Below, piece by piece: positions 1 through 8,258 of a DNA stretch of 64,000 nucleotides (positions are counted from its first letter, which is position 1; each line of letters opens with the position of its first letter). The position numbers and the translations under genes are program-made. Location of the stretch: NCBI GenBank assembly GCA_001464355.1, contig LNEU01000015.1, positions 124,001 to 188,000 on the forward strand, read 5' to 3'. Under the pieces are notes generated by a model. That model was not told the DNA's origin and did no database searches. It worked only from the letters and a program-made list of their open reading frames with translations. Source of the stretch: Burkholderiales bacterium Ga0077544 (GTDB taxonomy: Bacteria > Pseudomonadota > Gammaproteobacteria > Burkholderiales > Burkholderiaceae_D).

Positions 1-41
1 TCGCGAAGATTTTCGAAAAACTGGCTGCTGCGGGAGCATAA
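1..41 (+). CDS. cheY: CheY response regulator, C-terminal end only (partial)
   Basis: Reading from base 3, the first twelve codons give AKIFEKLAAAGA and then a TAA at 39-41. The stretch KIFEKL closely matches the last helix of CheY, the chemotaxis response regulator that binds the flagellar switch when phosphorylated. The stop lies one base before the cheZ start, and cheY-cheZ adjacency is usual in proteobacteria. The rest of the gene lies upstream of the window. The identification rests on a short tail plus context. Confidence 0.7.
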   Translation, partial: AKIFEKLAAAGA

Positions 42-42
42 G

Positions 43-708
43 TTGAGCACGACTTTACGTGCAGATGTAACACCTTCTGACATGGCGGGTGGCGGCGTCG
101 ATATTTCGCATGACGAAGTATTGTCGCGCGTCGGTCACATGACACGGTCCTTGCACGACAGTTTGCGCGGCTTGGGTTTCGATCAACTGATAGCCAGTGC
201 ATCGCATGATATTCCCGACGCACGTGATCGCCTTGATTATGTGGCGCGCATGACCGAGCAGGCCGCACAGCGCGTATTGAACGCGACCGAGGCAGCCGGC
301 CCGTTGCAGGATCGTATTCAATCCGACGCTATCAGCATGGCGAGCGAATGGCAGCAGACTTTGCAGGGCACTTTTTCAGAAGAAAAATACCGCGCAATGG
401 CTGCACGTACTGTCTCCTATCTGGAACAGACCCAAGGCGCAACTGCGGAAACCAAGCAGCATCTGATGAATATCATGATGGCGCAGGATTTTCAGGATTT
501 GACAGGGCAGGTCATCAAAAAAGTTACCGAGTTGGCGCACGGCCTCGAGCAGCAATTGCTGCAATTACTGGTCGACTATGCACCTCCGGAAATCAAGCGC
601 GAAGTCGACACAGGTTTGCTGAATGGACCACAAATTAATCCGACCGGTAACGATGTCGTTGGCAGTCAAGCGCAGGTAGATGATTTGCTCGATAGTCTGG
701 GGTTTTAA
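43..708 (+). CDS. cheZ: Protein phosphatase CheZ
   Basis: CheZ dephosphorylates CheY-P and so ends the tumble signal in the cytoplasm at the chemoreceptor patch. The 221-residue product fits the family (E. coli 214). The catalytic region is visible as AQDFQDLTGQVI: Asp152 and Gln156 correspond to the conserved D-x-x-x-Q pair whose glutamine positions the attacking water. The C-terminus DDLLDSLGF is the CheY-binding helix. The start is TTG at 43, supported by GGGAG at 32-36, one base after the cheY stop, which implies coupled translation. Long amphipathic helices between residues 60 and 175 fit the four-helix-bundle dimer. Confidence 0.95.
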   Translation: MSTTLRADVTPSDMAGGGVDISHDEVLSRVGHMTRSLHDSLRGLGFDQLIASASHDIPDARDRLDYVARMTEQAAQRVLNATEAAGPLQDRIQSDAISMASEWQQTLQGTFSEEKYRAMAARTVSYLEQTQGATAETKQHLMNIMMAQDFQDLTGQVIKKVTELAHGLEQQLLQLLVDYAPPEIKREVDTGLLNGPQINPTGNDVVGSQAQVDDLLDSLGF

Positions 709-771
709 TTCACAGGGTCAGCATTTTCTGCTGCTCTTTTTGTTTTAGTTTTGTCCTTTCTCAACGCCTCC

Positions 772-1980
772 ATGTCTGAAAACAAATTCATTGTTAGAGA
801 ACCGCTGCTGAGTGCGGCACAGCAAATCGTTGGATACGAACTTCGTTGGGATGGCAACAAGCACGGCGATGGCATGGCCAGCGATGAGGATTTGCTGGAA
901 TTGGCCACGTTTGCGGCGGAGCAGTTAAGTAATGAAGATTCGGGTTGGTTGCTGAACGATAGTGTGCTGTTTCTGGAAGCAACACCGGCATTGATTGCGT
1001 CTGCCGTGGTGCAGACTCTGCCGGCAAAACATATGGTCTTCCGTTTGACGGCAGCCGATCTGGCGGATGCCGATACCTTCCAAGCTGTGACTGCCTTGCG
1101 CGAGCAAGGTTATGGGATTTCCTTGTGCGATGCTGAAACGGTGGCTCCGGACAGCCCATTGCTGGCTGTTGTCAGCCATGTCGAAGGCACGCTAGGTGGC
1201 GACGGTGCATTTGCAAGCACCGCCAGTGCAGATGGCAAGCCAGCTCCAATCAAGGTGGCGCGCCATATCGGCGGCTGGACTGAATACGATGCGTGCGTCG
1301 CTGCTGGCTTGCAGACCTTTATCGGCAATCTGTATTTGACGCCGCGCCCAAGCGCAGAGAAACAAGGTTTGAATTCCGCGCAAACCATCATCGTGCAGCT
1401 GATGCAGATGGTGCGCAAAAACGCGGATGTGCGTGAGCTCGAAAACGTCCTCAAGCGCGACGCAACCCTGTCATACAAGTTATTCCGCTATATCAACAGT
1501 GTTGGTTTCGGCCTCGGTGCTGAAATCCAGTCCTTGCGCCACGCGGTCACGATGCTGGGTTATTCACCTTTGTATCGCTGGTTATCCTTGTTGCTGGCGA
1601 CCGCCAGCACGAACAGCCATTCTGCCGTGTTAATGCAGACTGCGATTGTGCGCGGCCGCTTTGCTGAACTGGCAGGTAACGGAATTTTGCCCAAACAGGA
1701 AGCCGAAAATCTGTTTGTAGTCGGTATGTTTTCCTTGCTTGATCGTTTGCTTGGTATTCCGATGGAAGAAGTATTGGAGAAAATCCAGTTGTCCGAATTG
1801 GTTTCGCAGGCTTTGCTGACACGGGAAGGCATGTATGGCCCATTCCTGGCTTTAGCCGAGGCTTGTGAGCCCGATAATGGTGACATCGGCGCACTGGCCG
1901 ACTCCTTGTTTCTTAATGCGCGACAGGTCAATGAGGCGCATTTGGCTGCATTGGCATGGGCGCAAGCGATCAAGATATAA
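772..1980 (+). CDS. HDOD-domain signalling protein with degenerate EAL-like N-terminus
   Basis: This 402-residue protein has the architecture of the YuxH-like family: an EAL-type phosphodiesterase fold (about residues 1-185) followed by an HDOD domain (about 190-385, seen in the LKRDATLSYKLFRYINS region and the following SLRHAVTMLGY). The EAL signature is reduced to GYELRW, and the acidic metal-binding residues expected of an active c-di-GMP phosphodiesterase are not recognisable, so the N-terminal half is probably not catalytic. It sits between cheZ and flhB, suggesting a role in linking motility to another signal, but this is inference. ATG at 772 is preferred over an in-frame TTG at 751; neither has a clear Shine-Dalgarno sequence. 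Confidence 0.8.
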   Translation: MSENKFIVREPLLSAAQQIVGYELRWDGNKHGDGMASDEDLLELATFAAEQLSNEDSGWLLNDSVLFLEATPALIASAVVQTLPAKHMVFRLTAADLADADTFQAVTALREQGYGISLCDAETVAPDSPLLAVVSHVEGTLGGDGAFASTASADGKPAPIKVARHIGGWTEYDACVAAGLQTFIGNLYLTPRPSAEKQGLNSAQTIIVQLMQMVRKNADVRELENVLKRDATLSYKLFRYINSVGFGLGAEIQSLRHAVTMLGYSPLYRWLSLLLATASTNSHSAVLMQTAIVRGRFAELAGNGILPKQEAENLFVVGMFSLLDRLLGIPMEEVLEKIQLSELVSQALLTREGMYGPFLALAEACEPDNGDIGALADSLFLNARQVNEAHLAALAWAQAIKI

Positions 1981-2016
1981 GCGCGCAAGTCAGCAATATT
2001 TAAGCTGTTTTCAAAT

Positions 2017-2049
2017 ATACCCGCTCGGCAATACTTAAAAAGCGGGTAT
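2017..2049. terminator. Inverted repeat downstream of the HDOD gene, possible terminator
   Basis: ATACCCGCT at 2017-2025 and AGCGGGTAT at 2041-2049 form a perfect nine-base inverted repeat with a 15-base loop. It lies 37 bases after the HDOD stop. The bases after it (TTCCTCCCC) are pyrimidine-rich but not a good U-tract, so termination is only possible, not clear. Confidence 0.4.
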
Positions 2050-2104
2050 TTCCTCCCCTATTCCCTAGATCAACTAAAAGCTTTCTAGCCAATAATCGAC
2101 TCAT

Positions 2105-2142
2105 TGGTCCGTATGGCGTCGTCTTGAACGCCAATCGGACCA
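2105..2142 (+). promoter_or_regulatory. Stem-loop just upstream of the flhB ribosome binding site
   Basis: TGGTCCG (2105-2111) pairs perfectly with CGGACCA (2136-2142), and inside it TGGCG (2114-2118) pairs with CGCCA (2129-2133), separated by a 2x2 internal loop and capped by a ten-base loop. The structure ends four bases before the AGGAG (2147-2151) that serves the TTG start of flhB. Its place suggests a role in flhB operon mRNA stability or translation; no known RNA family was recognised. Confidence 0.45.
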
Positions 2143-2157
2143 CCTCAGGAGTCGGCT

Positions 2158-3330
2158 TTGGCTGAAGAAAGTGATCTCGAAAAGACAGAACCCGCGTCAC
2201 CGCGCAAGCTGGAACAGGCGCGGGAGCAGGGTGACGTCCCGCGTTCGCGCGAGCTGGCGACCTGCACCTTGTTGCTGGGCGCGAGCGGTGCTTTCTGGTT
2301 CACCGGCGGCAATATGGTCCACGAAATAAACGAGGTACTTGCGTCAGGGCTGAGCTTCGAGCGCGAGATGGCCTTTGACATGGAATTACTGCTGGCACAT
2401 GCAGCGGCCAGTATTATCAAATTACTCATCGCGTTTGCTCCTGCAGCCCTGATCCTTATAGTTATCGCGCTGGCATCGCCTATGTTGATAGGTGGTTGGC
2501 TCTTCAGCGCGCAGGCTTTGCAACCAAATTTTGGTCGCATGAACCCGATCAAGGGCATAGGTAACATGTTCTCCTCCCGCTCAGCGGTGGAGCTGGGCAA
2601 AGCGATTGGCAAGACTGTGTTGGTCGGCTGGATTGCGTGGATGGTGATCAAGTACGAAATCGACGCAGTATTGGCTTTGAGCGTAGAACCGTTGAAGTCT
2701 GGTATAGAACATTTAGGCCATTTGCTACTGGTCAGCTTTGTTTTCATCTGCAGCGGCTTGATCATCATTGCCGCAGTGGATGCGCCTTATCAAATGTGGG
2801 CACACGCGAAGAAATTGATGATGTCGCGTCAGGACGTGCGCCAGGAATCCAAGGAATCTGACGGCAACCCTGAAATCAAAGCCAAGATTCGCCAGCAACA
2901 GCGCGAAATGGCACGTCGCCGCATGATGTCTGAAGTTCCAACTGCAGATGTGGTCGTGACTAACCCGACGCACTATGCAGTGGCACTCAAATACTCTGAA
3001 AAAGGCAACCGCGCACCGATTGTCGTCGCCAAGGGTGCCGATGAAGTCGCAGCCAAAATCCGTGAGCTCGCGATGGAAAACAATATCGTGATGCTGGAAG
3101 CGCCACCTTTGGCGCGTGCCTTGTTCCGCCACGCAGAACTTGGCGATGAGATCCCGGAAGCCTTGTATATCGCTGTTGCTGAAGTACTTGCTTATGTATT
3201 CCAGTTGCGCGCCTTCAGCAAAAATGGTGGTTCACGGCCGAAAAAGCCGGGCGACATCGATGTGCCGCCAGAACTTGATCCTCTTAACCCCGCTGCAGAA
3301 GATGCAGACACCAATGGCCTGCCACAATGA
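2158..3330 (+). CDS. flhB: Flagellar type III export switch protein FlhB
   Basis: FlhB is an inner-membrane part of the flagellar export gate and switches substrate class from rod/hook to filament proteins after self-cleavage. The 390-residue product has the four N-terminal membrane segments (about 35-210) and a cytoplasmic domain carrying the autocleavage motif NPTH at residues 269-272, the same numbering as in enteric FlhB. The start is TTG at 2158 with AGGAG at 2147-2151; this gives the family-typical N-terminus AEESDLEKTEPASPRKLEQA. The C-terminal tail beyond about residue 360 is proline- and acid-rich. It is translationally coupled to flhA through ATGA. Confidence 0.97.
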   Translation: MAEESDLEKTEPASPRKLEQAREQGDVPRSRELATCTLLLGASGAFWFTGGNMVHEINEVLASGLSFEREMAFDMELLLAHAAASIIKLLIAFAPAALILIVIALASPMLIGGWLFSAQALQPNFGRMNPIKGIGNMFSSRSAVELGKAIGKTVLVGWIAWMVIKYEIDAVLALSVEPLKSGIEHLGHLLLVSFVFICSGLIIIAAVDAPYQMWAHAKKLMMSRQDVRQESKESDGNPEIKAKIRQQQREMARRRMMSEVPTADVVVTNPTHYAVALKYSEKGNRAPIVVAKGADEVAAKIRELAMENNIVMLEAPPLARALFRHAELGDEIPEALYIAVAEVLAYVFQLRAFSKNGGSRPKKPGDIDVPPELDPLNPAAEDADTNGLPQ

Positions 3331-5411
3331 ATAGTCTGAAAATGCCAGCCTGGATGACGGGCCCGGGTTCAAAAGCCATCGCCGCACCGTTGATCATCAT
3401 CATGATGTTGTCGATGATGATTTTGCCCTTGCCAGCCATCGTGCTGGACATCTTCTTCAGTTTCAATATCGCGCTGTCTATCATCGTCTTGCTGACGGCT
3501 TTGTACACGGTCAAGCCGCTTGATTTCATGGTGTTCCCGACCGTGCTGCTGGTTAGCACGATGCTTCGTTTGTCCTTGAACGTGGCTTCGACTCGCGTGG
3601 TATTGACCGAAGGTCACAACGGTCCAGACGCCGCCGGTAAAGTGATTGAAGCATTCGGTCACTTCCTGATCGGTGGTAACTACACCGTTGGTATCGTCGT
3701 ATTTATCATCCTGACCATCATTAACTTTACCGTGGTGACCAAAGGTGCCGGTCGTATCGCCGAGGTCGGTGCACGTTTCGCATTGGATGCGATGCCTGGC
3801 AAGCAAATGGCGATTGATGCCGATTTGAATGCAGGATTGATAGGTGAGCAAGATGCGCGTCTGCGTCGTACACAAGTTGCGCAGGAAGCGGAATTCTACG
3901 GTGCGATGGATGGTGCGAGTAAGTATGTACGTGGCGATGCGATCGCCGGCATTATCGTCACGGTCATCAATGTGGTCGGTGGTTTGTTGGTGGGCATGCT
4001 GCAACACGACATGGGATTTTCAGCTGCGTTGGAAAACTACACCTTGCTGGCGATCGGTGATGGCTTGGTTGCGCAGATTCCTTCGCTGATCATTTCCACT
4101 GCTGCAGGTATTGTTGTGTCGCGCGTCGCCAGCGAACAGGATATTGGTGGCCAACTGGTTGGCCAATTGTTTGCCAAACCGCATGTGCTGTACATCACTG
4201 CAGCAATCATCGGCGGCATGGGTTTGATCCCAGGCATGCCGCATTTTTCCTTTCTGATGCTGGCTGCCGGGATGGCTGGTGCGGCTTACATGATTTCGCA
4301 GCGAGCGTTGAAAGCGCCTGAAGTCGAGCCGGAAGTGACTGCACCCATGGCTGCGCCCGAAGTAGAAGAAGCTACCTGGCAAGACATCGTACAAGTGGAT
4401 ACGCTAGGCCTGGAAGTTGGCTATCGCCTGATTCCTCTGGTCGATAAATCACAAAGCGGCGAGCTGTTGCGCCGTATCAAAGGCATACGCAAAAAATTTG
4501 CGCAGGAAGTCGGCTTCCTGTCACCACCAGTCCATATTCGCGACAATCTTGAATTGAAACCATCGGCATATCGCATCACGCTGAAAGGTGTGGAAGTCGG
4601 CAGCGGCGAAGCGCATTCTGGTCAATACCTCGCGATCAATCCCGGCATGGTGAGCGGCACTTTGCCGGGTCAAGCTACCAGTGATCCCGCCTTCGGTTTG
4701 CCGGCTACCTGGATCGATGCAAGCCTGCGCGAACAAGCGCAAGGCATGGGTTACACCGTGGTCGATGCAGGCACTGTGGTCGCGACGCATTTGAATCATT
4801 TGATCACCACGCACGCTGCGGAATTACTTGGCCGTCAGGAAGTTCAGCAATTGCTCGATCATTTGACCAAGGAATCGCCAAAACTGGTGGAAGAACTAGT
4901 ACCGAAAATGATCCCGCTGTCGACTTTGCAAAAAGTATTGCAAAACCTGTTGATCGAAGGCGTGCACATCCGTGACATGCATACGATCATCGAAACCATG
5001 ACCGAGCACGCCAGCTTCACGCAAGACGTCAATGAATTGACTGCGTTGGTACGCGTTGCACTCGGTCGCGCGATTGTGCAGCAGCTTTTCCCATCTACCA
5101 ATGAATTGTCAGTGATGACGCTGGATAGTCGACTCGAGCGTCTGTTGACACAAGCACTGAGCGCAAGCGGTCCAGAAGGCGCCGGCATCGAGCCGGGTCT
5201 GGCCGATACGATTGCTGCTCAGGCAGAAGCCGCGACACGTCAACAAGAGCAAATGGGATTAACGCCGGTACTGTTGGTGCCGGCGCAGTTAAGGGCTTTG
5301 CTGGCGCGCTTCCTGCGCCGCGCATTGCCGCAGTTGAAAGTTCTTTCGCACGCAGAAGTGCCCGATTCAAAAACGATCAGAGTTACTAGCTTAGTTGGAG
5401 GCCAGGTATGA
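3327..5411 (+). CDS. flhA: Flagellar export gate protein FlhA
   Basis: FlhA is the large membrane gate of flagellar type III export and docks chaperone-substrate complexes with its cytoplasmic domain. At 694 residues it has the usual length. About eight membrane segments fill residues 15-325; the cytoplasmic loop carries the FHIPEP-family signatures RLSLNVASTRVVL and DAMPGKQMAIDADL. The linker near residues 325-350 is rich in Pro, Glu and Ala. The C-terminal half (350-694) is the conserved substrate-docking domain. ATGA overlap with flhB at 3327-3330 and with flhF at the other end indicates one transcript. Confidence 0.97.
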   Translation: MNSLKMPAWMTGPGSKAIAAPLIIIMMLSMMILPLPAIVLDIFFSFNIALSIIVLLTALYTVKPLDFMVFPTVLLVSTMLRLSLNVASTRVVLTEGHNGPDAAGKVIEAFGHFLIGGNYTVGIVVFIILTIINFTVVTKGAGRIAEVGARFALDAMPGKQMAIDADLNAGLIGEQDARLRRTQVAQEAEFYGAMDGASKYVRGDAIAGIIVTVINVVGGLLVGMLQHDMGFSAALENYTLLAIGDGLVAQIPSLIISTAAGIVVSRVASEQDIGGQLVGQLFAKPHVLYITAAIIGGMGLIPGMPHFSFLMLAAGMAGAAYMISQRALKAPEVEPEVTAPMAAPEVEEATWQDIVQVDTLGLEVGYRLIPLVDKSQSGELLRRIKGIRKKFAQEVGFLSPPVHIRDNLELKPSAYRITLKGVEVGSGEAHSGQYLAINPGMVSGTLPGQATSDPAFGLPATWIDASLREQAQGMGYTVVDAGTVVATHLNHLITTHAAELLGRQEVQQLLDHLTKESPKLVEELVPKMIPLSTLQKVLQNLLIEGVHIRDMHTIIETMTEHASFTQDVNELTALVRVALGRAIVQQLFPSTNELSVMTLDSRLERLLTQALSASGPEGAGIEPGLADTIAAQAEAATRQQEQMGLTPVLLVPAQLRALLARFLRRALPQLKVLSHAEVPDSKTIRVTSLVGGQV

Positions 5412-6715
5412 ATGTCAGAAAATTTACAGCAAGCACGTCGCGCGGCGCATGGAGTCTGGTGCGTGAAGCACTCGGTCCCGACGCCGTTATTCTCTCCAAC
5501 CGTACGGTGGCGGATGGGGTCGAAATTCTCGCTCTGGCTGGCGAAGACATGGCTGCATTGGCCGAGCCTGTGGTCGAGAAAACAATTTCAGAAACGACCC
5601 TGGCTGCTTTTTCACCCAAGCACACACTGACGCACGCTCAGCCTGCGCCTTTGGCTATTCCTGCGCCTGCGCCCGTATCTGCGTCTGTATTGCAGCCTGT
5701 ACCAGCAGCACTCACACAGTCGGCAATCGGAGAAATCAATCCCTCCGAGCTGCACGATGTGATGAAAGAAATCCGTTCGATGCGCGGCATGCTGGAAATG
5801 CAATTAGCCGAATTGGCATGGACCGATCAGCACAAACGCGAACCAGCTAAATCGAGCGTCTTGCGTGAAATGCTGGCAGCCGGTTTCAGTGCCAGCCTGT
5901 CGCGATATCTGATCGAAAGAATGCCAGCCGGGGCCAGCAAGGACAGCGGCATGGAATGGATCAAAACCATCTTGACCCGCAATCTGGCGACCATAGCGAA
6001 TGAAAACGAGATCCTTGAAAAAGGCGGCGTCTATGCACTAGTCGGTCCTACCGGTGTCGGTAAAACCACGACGACGGCAAAACTGGCAGCGCGTTGCGTG
6101 ATGCGCCACGGCCCAGGCAAACTCGCACTGATCACCACTGATGGTTATCGTATCGGTGGCTACGAACAATTGCGCATTTACGGCAAGATCCTCGGCGTGA
6201 TGGTGCACTCAGTCAAGGACGAAGCCGACCTGCGTATCGCACTCGACGAACTCAAAGGCAAACACACGGTATTGATCGACACGGTTGGTGTAAGCCAACG
6301 CGATCAAATGGTGGCGGAACAAATCGCCATGCTGAGCGGCGCCGGCAGCCAGGTCAAACGACTGCTGTGCCTGAACGCGACTTCGACTGGCGAAACGCTC
6401 AACGAAGTAGTCCGTTCTTATATGGGTGATGGCCTCGCGGGCTGCATATTGACCAAATTAGATGAAGCTGCAACCATAGGTAGTGCACTAGATGTAGTCA
6501 TTAGACAGAAATTGAACTTATACTACGTAGCTAATGGACAACGCGTGCCGGAAGACCTGCACGTCGCGAACCAACAGTACTTGGTTGACCGTGCATTCAA
6601 GCTCAAGCGCGAAACGGCTCCATTCCAGTTCAACGATGCGGAAATACCTTTGGTAATGGCAAATACAGCAAGAGCAATGAACGACAAAAGTTTGCGTGAG
6701 GTGATTCTTGGCTAG
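5408..6715 (+). CDS. flhF: Flagellar placement GTPase FlhF (SRP-like)
   Basis: FlhF is an SRP-family GTPase that marks the pole where the flagellum is assembled. The 435-residue protein has a short basic N-domain (MNVRKFTASTSRGAWSLVREALG), a Pro/Ala-rich low-complexity stretch at about 75-105, and an NG GTPase domain: P-loop GPTGVGKT at residues 213-220, the G3 variant DTVG, and the G4 motif TKLDEA. The start at 5408 overlaps the flhA stop by four bases. Its presence together with flhG suggests polar flagella, which is an inference from the family. Confidence 0.96.
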   Translation: MNVRKFTASTSRGAWSLVREALGPDAVILSNRTVADGVEILALAGEDMAALAEPVVEKTISETTLAAFSPKHTLTHAQPAPLAIPAPAPVSASVLQPVPAALTQSAIGEINPSELHDVMKEIRSMRGMLEMQLAELAWTDQHKREPAKSSVLREMLAAGFSASLSRYLIERMPAGASKDSGMEWIKTILTRNLATIANENEILEKGGVYALVGPTGVGKTTTTAKLAARCVMRHGPGKLALITTDGYRIGGYEQLRIYGKILGVMVHSVKDEADLRIALDELKGKHTVLIDTVGVSQRDQMVAEQIAMLSGAGSQVKRLLCLNATSTGETLNEVVRSYMGDGLAGCILTKLDEAATIGSALDVVIRQKLNLYYVANGQRVPEDLHVANQQYLVDRAFKLKRETAPFQFNDAEIPLVMANTARAMNDKSLREVILG

Positions 6716-7523
6716 TTTCGAATGTGATCAGGCAGAAGGTCTGCGGCGCATGCTCGCCGGACCCAAGCCGCGCATATTTACATTTTTATCCGCAACTTCG
6801 GTGGCGGATAAAAGTGCAATGCTGGTCAATTTGAGCGCGTCACTTGCTTCAAGCGGCAGCGATGTCGTGCTACTGGATGCGTGTATGTCGAAAGATGGCA
6901 TCACACGTCGCATGGGTGTTGAAGTCCAGGCGACCTTGCTGGATGTCGCACGTCAGCAGCGTGCATTGAATCAGGTTGTACAGGCTATGCCGCAAGGTTT
7001 TGGGATTGCGTCACTGACTAGTGGCTCGGTACATGCAGCGACGCGTGACGCTGATCAATTGCGTCGTCTGTCGAATGCCTTCGGCGTCTTGGCTGCGCAA
7101 TCCGACGTGTTGGTCGTGGATGCAGAGTTGGATGAGAGCGATAACTTCACGATTCCTGGTATGGCTAGCGGTGACATCGTTATTCAAGTTGCACCCGGCG
7201 CCGCTTCGATCAAGGAAGCGTATTCACTAATTAAACGCCTCAACACACAATTAGGTCGTCGACCTTTCGGCATTCTGGTCACAGGCGCCGATGAGCGCGA
7301 GGCCGAAGTCGTCTATCAAAACATGGCGCACGTCGCCAGCCGCTATCTGGCGGTACAACTACACTCCATAGGTTCAATTCCTTCTGACGAAAACACGACA
7401 CGCGCTGCACGTTTGGGTCGCGCCGTGATCGATGCATTTCCCATGGCTGGCGCATCAGTGGCATTTCGCCGCCTGGCAGAACGTTTTACGTTGTCCGCCA
7501 ATGGCGTCAAGCTTGGAGCTTGA
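6708..7523 (+). CDS. flhG: FlhG (FleN/YlxH)-type MinD-like protein with degenerate P-loop
   Basis: FlhG normally limits flagellar number and stimulates the GTPase of FlhF. The 271-residue product keeps the N-terminal activator motif DQAEGLR (residues 7-13, DQAxxLR of the family), and the MinD/ParA-like fold follows (LVNLSASLASSGSDVVLLDA). However, the deviant Walker A sequence, normally close to SGKGGVGKT, reads SATSVADKS at residues 28-36: both the glycines and the MinD signature lysine are gone, leaving only the second lysine. ATP binding is therefore doubtful. The start is TTG at 6708 behind GAGGTG (6698-6703), eight bases inside the end of flhF. Confidence 0.88.
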   Translation: MASFECDQAEGLRRMLAGPKPRIFTFLSATSVADKSAMLVNLSASLASSGSDVVLLDACMSKDGITRRMGVEVQATLLDVARQQRALNQVVQAMPQGFGIASLTSGSVHAATRDADQLRRLSNAFGVLAAQSDVLVVDAELDESDNFTIPGMASGDIVIQVAPGAASIKEAYSLIKRLNTQLGRRPFGILVTGADEREAEVVYQNMAHVASRYLAVQLHSIGSIPSDENTTRAARLGRAVIDAFPMAGASVAFRRLAERFTLSANGVKLGA

Positions 7524-7526
7524 TTG

Positions 7527-8258
7527 ATGTACACCGCAGAAGGAAAATCGGATAGGGATCACCTGGTAAGCGAGCACGCACCGCTGGTCAAAAAACTCGC
7601 ACATCAGATGAAAGCCAAGTTGCCTCCCAGCGTGGAAGTCGACGATCTGATTCAAGCAGGCATGATCGGTTTGCTGGATGCTGTCAGCCGCTATGAAGAA
7701 ACCCATGGCGCGCAGTTTGAAACCTACGCCGTGCAACGCATACGCGGCGCGATGCTGGACGAATTACGCAGCAGCGACTGGATGCCACGCAGCATGCGTC
7801 AAAACATGCGCAAGATCGAGGTGGCAATGAACAGCCTGCAGCAAAAGCTGGGTCGTCCACCGAACGAAAGCGAAGTCGCCAAGCAACTCAAGTTGTCGCT
7901 CGCCGATTATCAGGATTTGCTCAGCGATGGCGGCGGTCATCAACTGGTGTACTACGAAGATTTTCACGATAGCGAAGATAACGAACATTTCCTCGATCGC
8001 TATTGCACAGACGAGTCGCCTGATCCGCTACAGAATTTGATGAACACCGGTTTTCGCTCTGCGGTCATCGCTGCTATCGAAGCATTGCCGGAACGAGAGA
8101 AGATCCTGATGAGTTTGTATTATGAACAGGAAATGAATTTGAAGGAAATCGGGGCTGTGATGGGGGTGACCGAGTCACGCGTATCGCAATTACATAGCCA
8201 GGCCATCGCCAGGATGCGTGCAAACTTGAGGGAGAAAGCGTGGACTGGGGTAGCTTAA
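7527..8258 (+). CDS. fliA: RNA polymerase sigma factor for flagellar genes, FliA (sigma-28)
   Basis: FliA directs RNA polymerase to late flagellar, motor and chemotaxis promoters and is held by FlgM until the hook is complete. The 243-residue product shows sigma region 2 (VDDLIQAGMIGLLDAVSRY, then TYAVQRIRGAMLDELR), the family-typical WMPRSMRQ of region 3, and region 4 with the helix-turn-helix MNLKEIGAVMGVTESRVSQ. ATG at 7527 follows the flhG stop by three bases; an in-frame TTG sits directly before it. The end overlaps motC by 19 bases. Confidence 0.97.
   Translation: MYTAEGKSDRDHLVSEHAPLVKKLAHQMKAKLPPSVEVDDLIQAGMIGLLDAVSRYEETHGAQFETYAVQRIRGAMLDELRSSDWMPRSMRQNMRKIEVAMNSLQQKLGRPPNESEVAKQLKLSLADYQDLLSDGGGHQLVYYEDFHDSEDNEHFLDRYCTDESPDPLQNLMNTGFRSAVIAAIEALPEREKILMSLYYEQEMNLKEIGAVMGVTESRVSQLHSQAIARMRANLREKAWTGVA

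Noticed and set aside
2069-2095. Possible sigma-28 promoter before flhB
   Set aside because: GCCAATAA at 2088-2095 resembles the sigma-28 -10 box, but the eight bases 11 upstream (ATCAACTA) do not resemble TAAAGTTT; the TAAAAGCT nearby is only five bases away.
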